Assembly (NCBI GenBank): GCA_030063045.1
Contig: JAQSEB010000049.1
Span: 1,674,001-1,738,000 of the forward strand
DNA length: 64,000 nucleotides
Source: Pratylenchus scribneri
Taxonomy: Eukaryota > Nematoda > Chromadorea > Rhabditida > Pratylenchidae
Reading direction: 5' to 3'
Part shown: positions 61,298-64,000 of the stretch, piece by piece
Numbering within the stretch: position 1 is the first letter of the stretch
How the letters are laid out: each line of letters opens with the position of its first letter
Position numbers and translations under genes: made by a program
Notes under the pieces: generated by a model
Databases searched by the model: none
The model's input: only the letters and a program-made list of their open reading frames with translations
What the model was told of the DNA's origin: nothing

Positions 61298-63168
61298 TCA
61301 AAAACATTTCTTCATTCGCTCCAACGCCATCAAAAGGACGCCGGCATACAATCGAGCCTAAATTTATAAAAGAGGATTTTTTATTTTTATCAAATAAAAT
61401 ATATAAATTTGATTTAAAAAATCTCCCAAAACCTCTGCGCGGGTCACTGATTCCATCCCTTCGGCGGATGGGAAAAGCAATACGGCCTCTTTATTTACCC
61501 ACTGATCTGGCAAATACAAATTATGCGCAATAAAATTCATTGGATTATTTGGATTTGCTTTTTCTTTTGGATCGACATTGCTGGTTGACACAATTTTGTC
61601 GAAGGCATTTTTAAATTTCATATCCAATTTAGTAATTTTATTTTCCCATTCAGTGACAATTTTATTGTTCTTTTCTCTTTCTTCTATCATTTTTGGAATT
61701 TTATCCATCAATTCATTGTACAATTCCAAAGAAACTTCGCTCAAATCCTTGTACTTCAAAAATAATTCCTGAAAAAATTATTCATGAAATATTTATTTTC
61801 TTTAAAAAACATTTACCTTGTTCTTTTTAAATTTATTTAAACTCCAAGCTTTTTCTGCCTCCTTTATTGCCTCTTTAAACTGATTTTGATTGACAGAAAT
61901 TCGTTCACCCAATTCACTAAAAAATATTTTTAATAATTTTAATATTTAATAAATTTTATTATTTAATTAATTATAAATTATGATTAAATGTTTTATTCTA
62001 GAATTCAATTATTAAATATAATTTTTTATAAATATTTACTGGAAATCCTTATATGGTTGACCGAAAATGATTTCTTTTTTCAACATGCCAATATATTCAT
62101 TCATTGTTTGTTTCAATTCATCAAAATGCACATTTTCTTTATGTATTTCAACCTTCTGTATTCCTTCTAATAAGTCGAAAAATTTACCGATATTATTTCG
62201 TCCGGCTAAATGATCTGACCATTCCCAGGCCAATCGCGTAACCTGTTTGTAGATGTAGATTTATTTTTCATTATAATATTATAATTTTACTCTAGAATTT
62301 TAAGCTATGTTTAACAAACGGAGCCAACTCGTTGGCTCCAAAGAGAATAGGAATTTTGGATACCTTTAAAAAATTTTCTAGTCGACAAAAAAATAATACC
62401 AAAAAATAGAGCAAACTTTAATGCATCGGATTGTATAATTTTTATTTTTCTTAACAGTTAATAAAATTATTAAAAATTTTGAAGGCAGAAGCCAACGTAC
62501 GATTCAAATTGAATTGAATACGCTTGGCCTAGCTGCTGTTGGCTAATCGTCGGAAATTTTTAAAATTATAATATCCAATGCACAAAATTCTGCTCTATTT
62601 TTAGTTTAAAATTATTTTTTTTGGTCGACAAGAAAATTTTTTGTACATATTTAAATTCCTACTCCTGTTAGAGCCAACGCGTTGGCTCCGTTTGTGTAAT
62701 CATAGCTTTATATCCTTGTTAATCCTTTAATTTAACCAACCCTCTAATCCATTAAAAATCCCTTACCCCGTCATAGTTGGGATCGATATATTCCAAAAAT
62801 GTTCGAAACGAGAGGACGGAAGCATCAGTGAAAAAGTAATTTTTGCCTGTGCTTCTTTCATTATATTTTTCCTGCATCAATTTTTTCGTAAACATTTCCA
62901 CAAGTAATTCAATTTTCTTGAAAATATATTCTCGAAATTTCGCTTTCAAAACGATCGGTGGTCTTTCTGTATTCGCCCTTTTTGCATTCACTTTTTCCAC
63001 TTTCAAATTTTCTGACATGTATTTAAATTTGTTTTTGATGATCAAGCAAACACGATTAAATTCGTTTTCCAAAATATTTGTTGGGGCTGGGGCGCCGGAC
63101 GAAGATGCATTCAATTTTGCAAATAATAAAATGAAGACATAAATAGTCAACATCAATTTTGGATTCAT
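61298..63168 (-). CDS. Secreted protein of the four-gene tandem family, copy 4, 366 aa
   Basis: Five exons: 63168-62767, 62242-62040, 61916-61817, 61768-61433 and 61357-61298, one frame, GT-AG introns. Exon 1: signal peptide (LMLTIYVFILLFAKLNA) and a domain ending in SFRTFLEYIDPNYDG. Exon 2: GRNNIGKFFDLLEGIQ and YIGMLKKEIIFGQPYKDF. Exon 3 is shorter than in copies 2 and 3. Exon 4: EVSLELYNELMDKIP and KFKNAFDKIV, without the Pro-rich insert, then LYLPDQWV. Exon 5: RLYAGVLLMALERMKKCF. It may be closest to the form before the insert in exon 4 arose, but this is inference. Function unknown. Confidence 0.82.
62303..62712. repeat. Fold-back element in intron 1 of copy 4
   Basis: AAGCTATGTTTAACAAACGG followed by AGCCAACTCGTTGGCTCC on the left; GAGCCAACGCGTTGGCTCCG and TTTGTGTAATCATAGCTT on the right, inverted. 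Inner arms GGTCGACAAGAAAATTTT and AAAATTTTCTAGTCGAC also pair. No ORF. Confidence 0.65.
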
Positions 63169-63334
63169 GTCTCAAATCTCAAAAATTGATGAATAGATAA
63201 TTGCTTTTGGCAATCCTAAAGAATCCGTATCCATAAAAATAAATACAAGTAATGGGTGCTATATTATGTCCATAATAAAATGCATTCTATTTTAATCTTA
63301 AGTAATGGATAATATTATATTACTCCGCCGGTTT

Positions 63335-63705
63335 TGATTTTAATTATGCCTATTCTGATTTTAATAATTCCGCCTGCTCTAATTTTAATTCCTCCTGTTC
63401 TGATTTTCATTTCCGCCTATTCTGATTTATAATTCCGCCTGTTCTGATTTTAATAATTCCGCCTGTTCTGAATTATAATTCCGCCTGTTCTGATTTTAAT
63501 AATTCCGCCTGTTCTGATTTTAATAATTCCGCCTGTTCTGAATTATAATTCCGCCTGTTCTGATTTTAATAATTCCGCCTGTTCTGATTTTAATAATTCC
63601 GCCTGTTCTGATTTTAATAATTCCGCCTGTTCTGATTTTAATAATTCCGCCTGTTCTGATTTTAATAATTCCGCCTCTTCTGATTTTATTAATTCCGCCT
63701 ATTCA
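63335..63705 (-). repeat. Minisatellite array, same unit, in inverse orientation
   Basis: About 16 copies of the unit read from the other strand (TTCCGCCTGTTCTGATTTTAA). It lies upstream of copy 4, the only array here in this orientation. Confidence 0.92.
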
Positions 63706-64000
63706 TCCCTAGCTACGTATAGTCAATTTCTTGTCTTTATTTTATGGATACGGATTCTTTAGGATTACCCTGCTTTTACTATAATAGTATATGTTTTGTT
63801 GTTGAATATTTATCTAAAAAGTATTTTTTTTCATTTGGATTTTGGAATTGAGTTAAAAATAATTTATAATATTTCGGATTGATAAATGGGAATCGGTTCG
63901 TTTTTTCTTGTCTTTCTATTTCTCGCCAGGCAGAGCAGAGGGGCTGGCTCAAAACTGGATAATTTATTACCATAGCTATAATTATAATGAAATGAAATGA
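63706..64000. other. End of window, no gene supported
   Basis: A minus-strand ORF at 63779-63973 has no ATG-supported context or known motif. It could be an exon of a gene continuing beyond the window. Confidence 0.3.

Overview
The window looks like a piece of a nematode nuclear genome. The DNA is AT-rich and the genes are split by many short GT-AG introns. Three conserved animal genes can be read by joining exons: a CtBP-type co-repressor, a protein kinase A inhibitor (PKI), and an ASABF-like eight-cysteine defensin, a type best known from nematodes. The species cannot be named from the sequence; a parasitic tylenchid is possible but this is only a guess.

Layout. 1-7142 (+): 3' part of a CtBP gene whose last coding exon is split by a 2.2 kb hAT element with a perfect 8-bp target duplication. 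8077-11129 (-): PKI, with a ~2.5 kb minisatellite in its intron. 11.2-15.2 kb: repeats and spacer without a convincing gene. 15302-15906 (-): secreted defensin precursor. 17047-40517: one Maverick/Polinton of 23,471 bp with AGTAGT termini and a perfect 6-bp target duplication (TTTGAC). 40.5-43.3 kb (-): two partial host genes of unknown function with similar C-terminal modules. 45-46 kb: a second hAT element. 47.1-63.2 kb (-): a tandem array of four five-exon genes for related secreted proteins of unknown function, interleaved with the same minisatellite and with several hAT and fold-back elements.

The Maverick carries an intact-looking virus-like gene set. Replication: protein-primed DNA polymerase B. 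Integration: DDE integrase with a C-terminal chromodomain. Virion formation: packaging ATPase, adenain-like protease, major capsid protein, a pVI-like protein, a large repeat-bearing virion-protein candidate, and other proteins typical of Mavericks. It also has cargo-like genes that I do not recognise as standard for the family: a stand-alone Argonaute-type PAZ domain protein with two CxxCGxxH motifs and an acidic tail, a protein resembling a domain seen in bacterial and fungal toxin-like proteins, and two small membrane proteins spliced from tiny exons. Most gene groups have their own TATA box. The three plus-strand genes also have CRE/AP-1 type sites (TGACGTCA or TGACTCA), which suggests an early/late programme. 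The packaging genes overlap by a few bases, as in an operon.

The strongest candidates for a new system are (1) the PAZ-only protein in the Maverick, a possible suppressor or adaptor of host small-RNA silencing, and (2) the four-gene secreted family together with its co-duplicated minisatellite.
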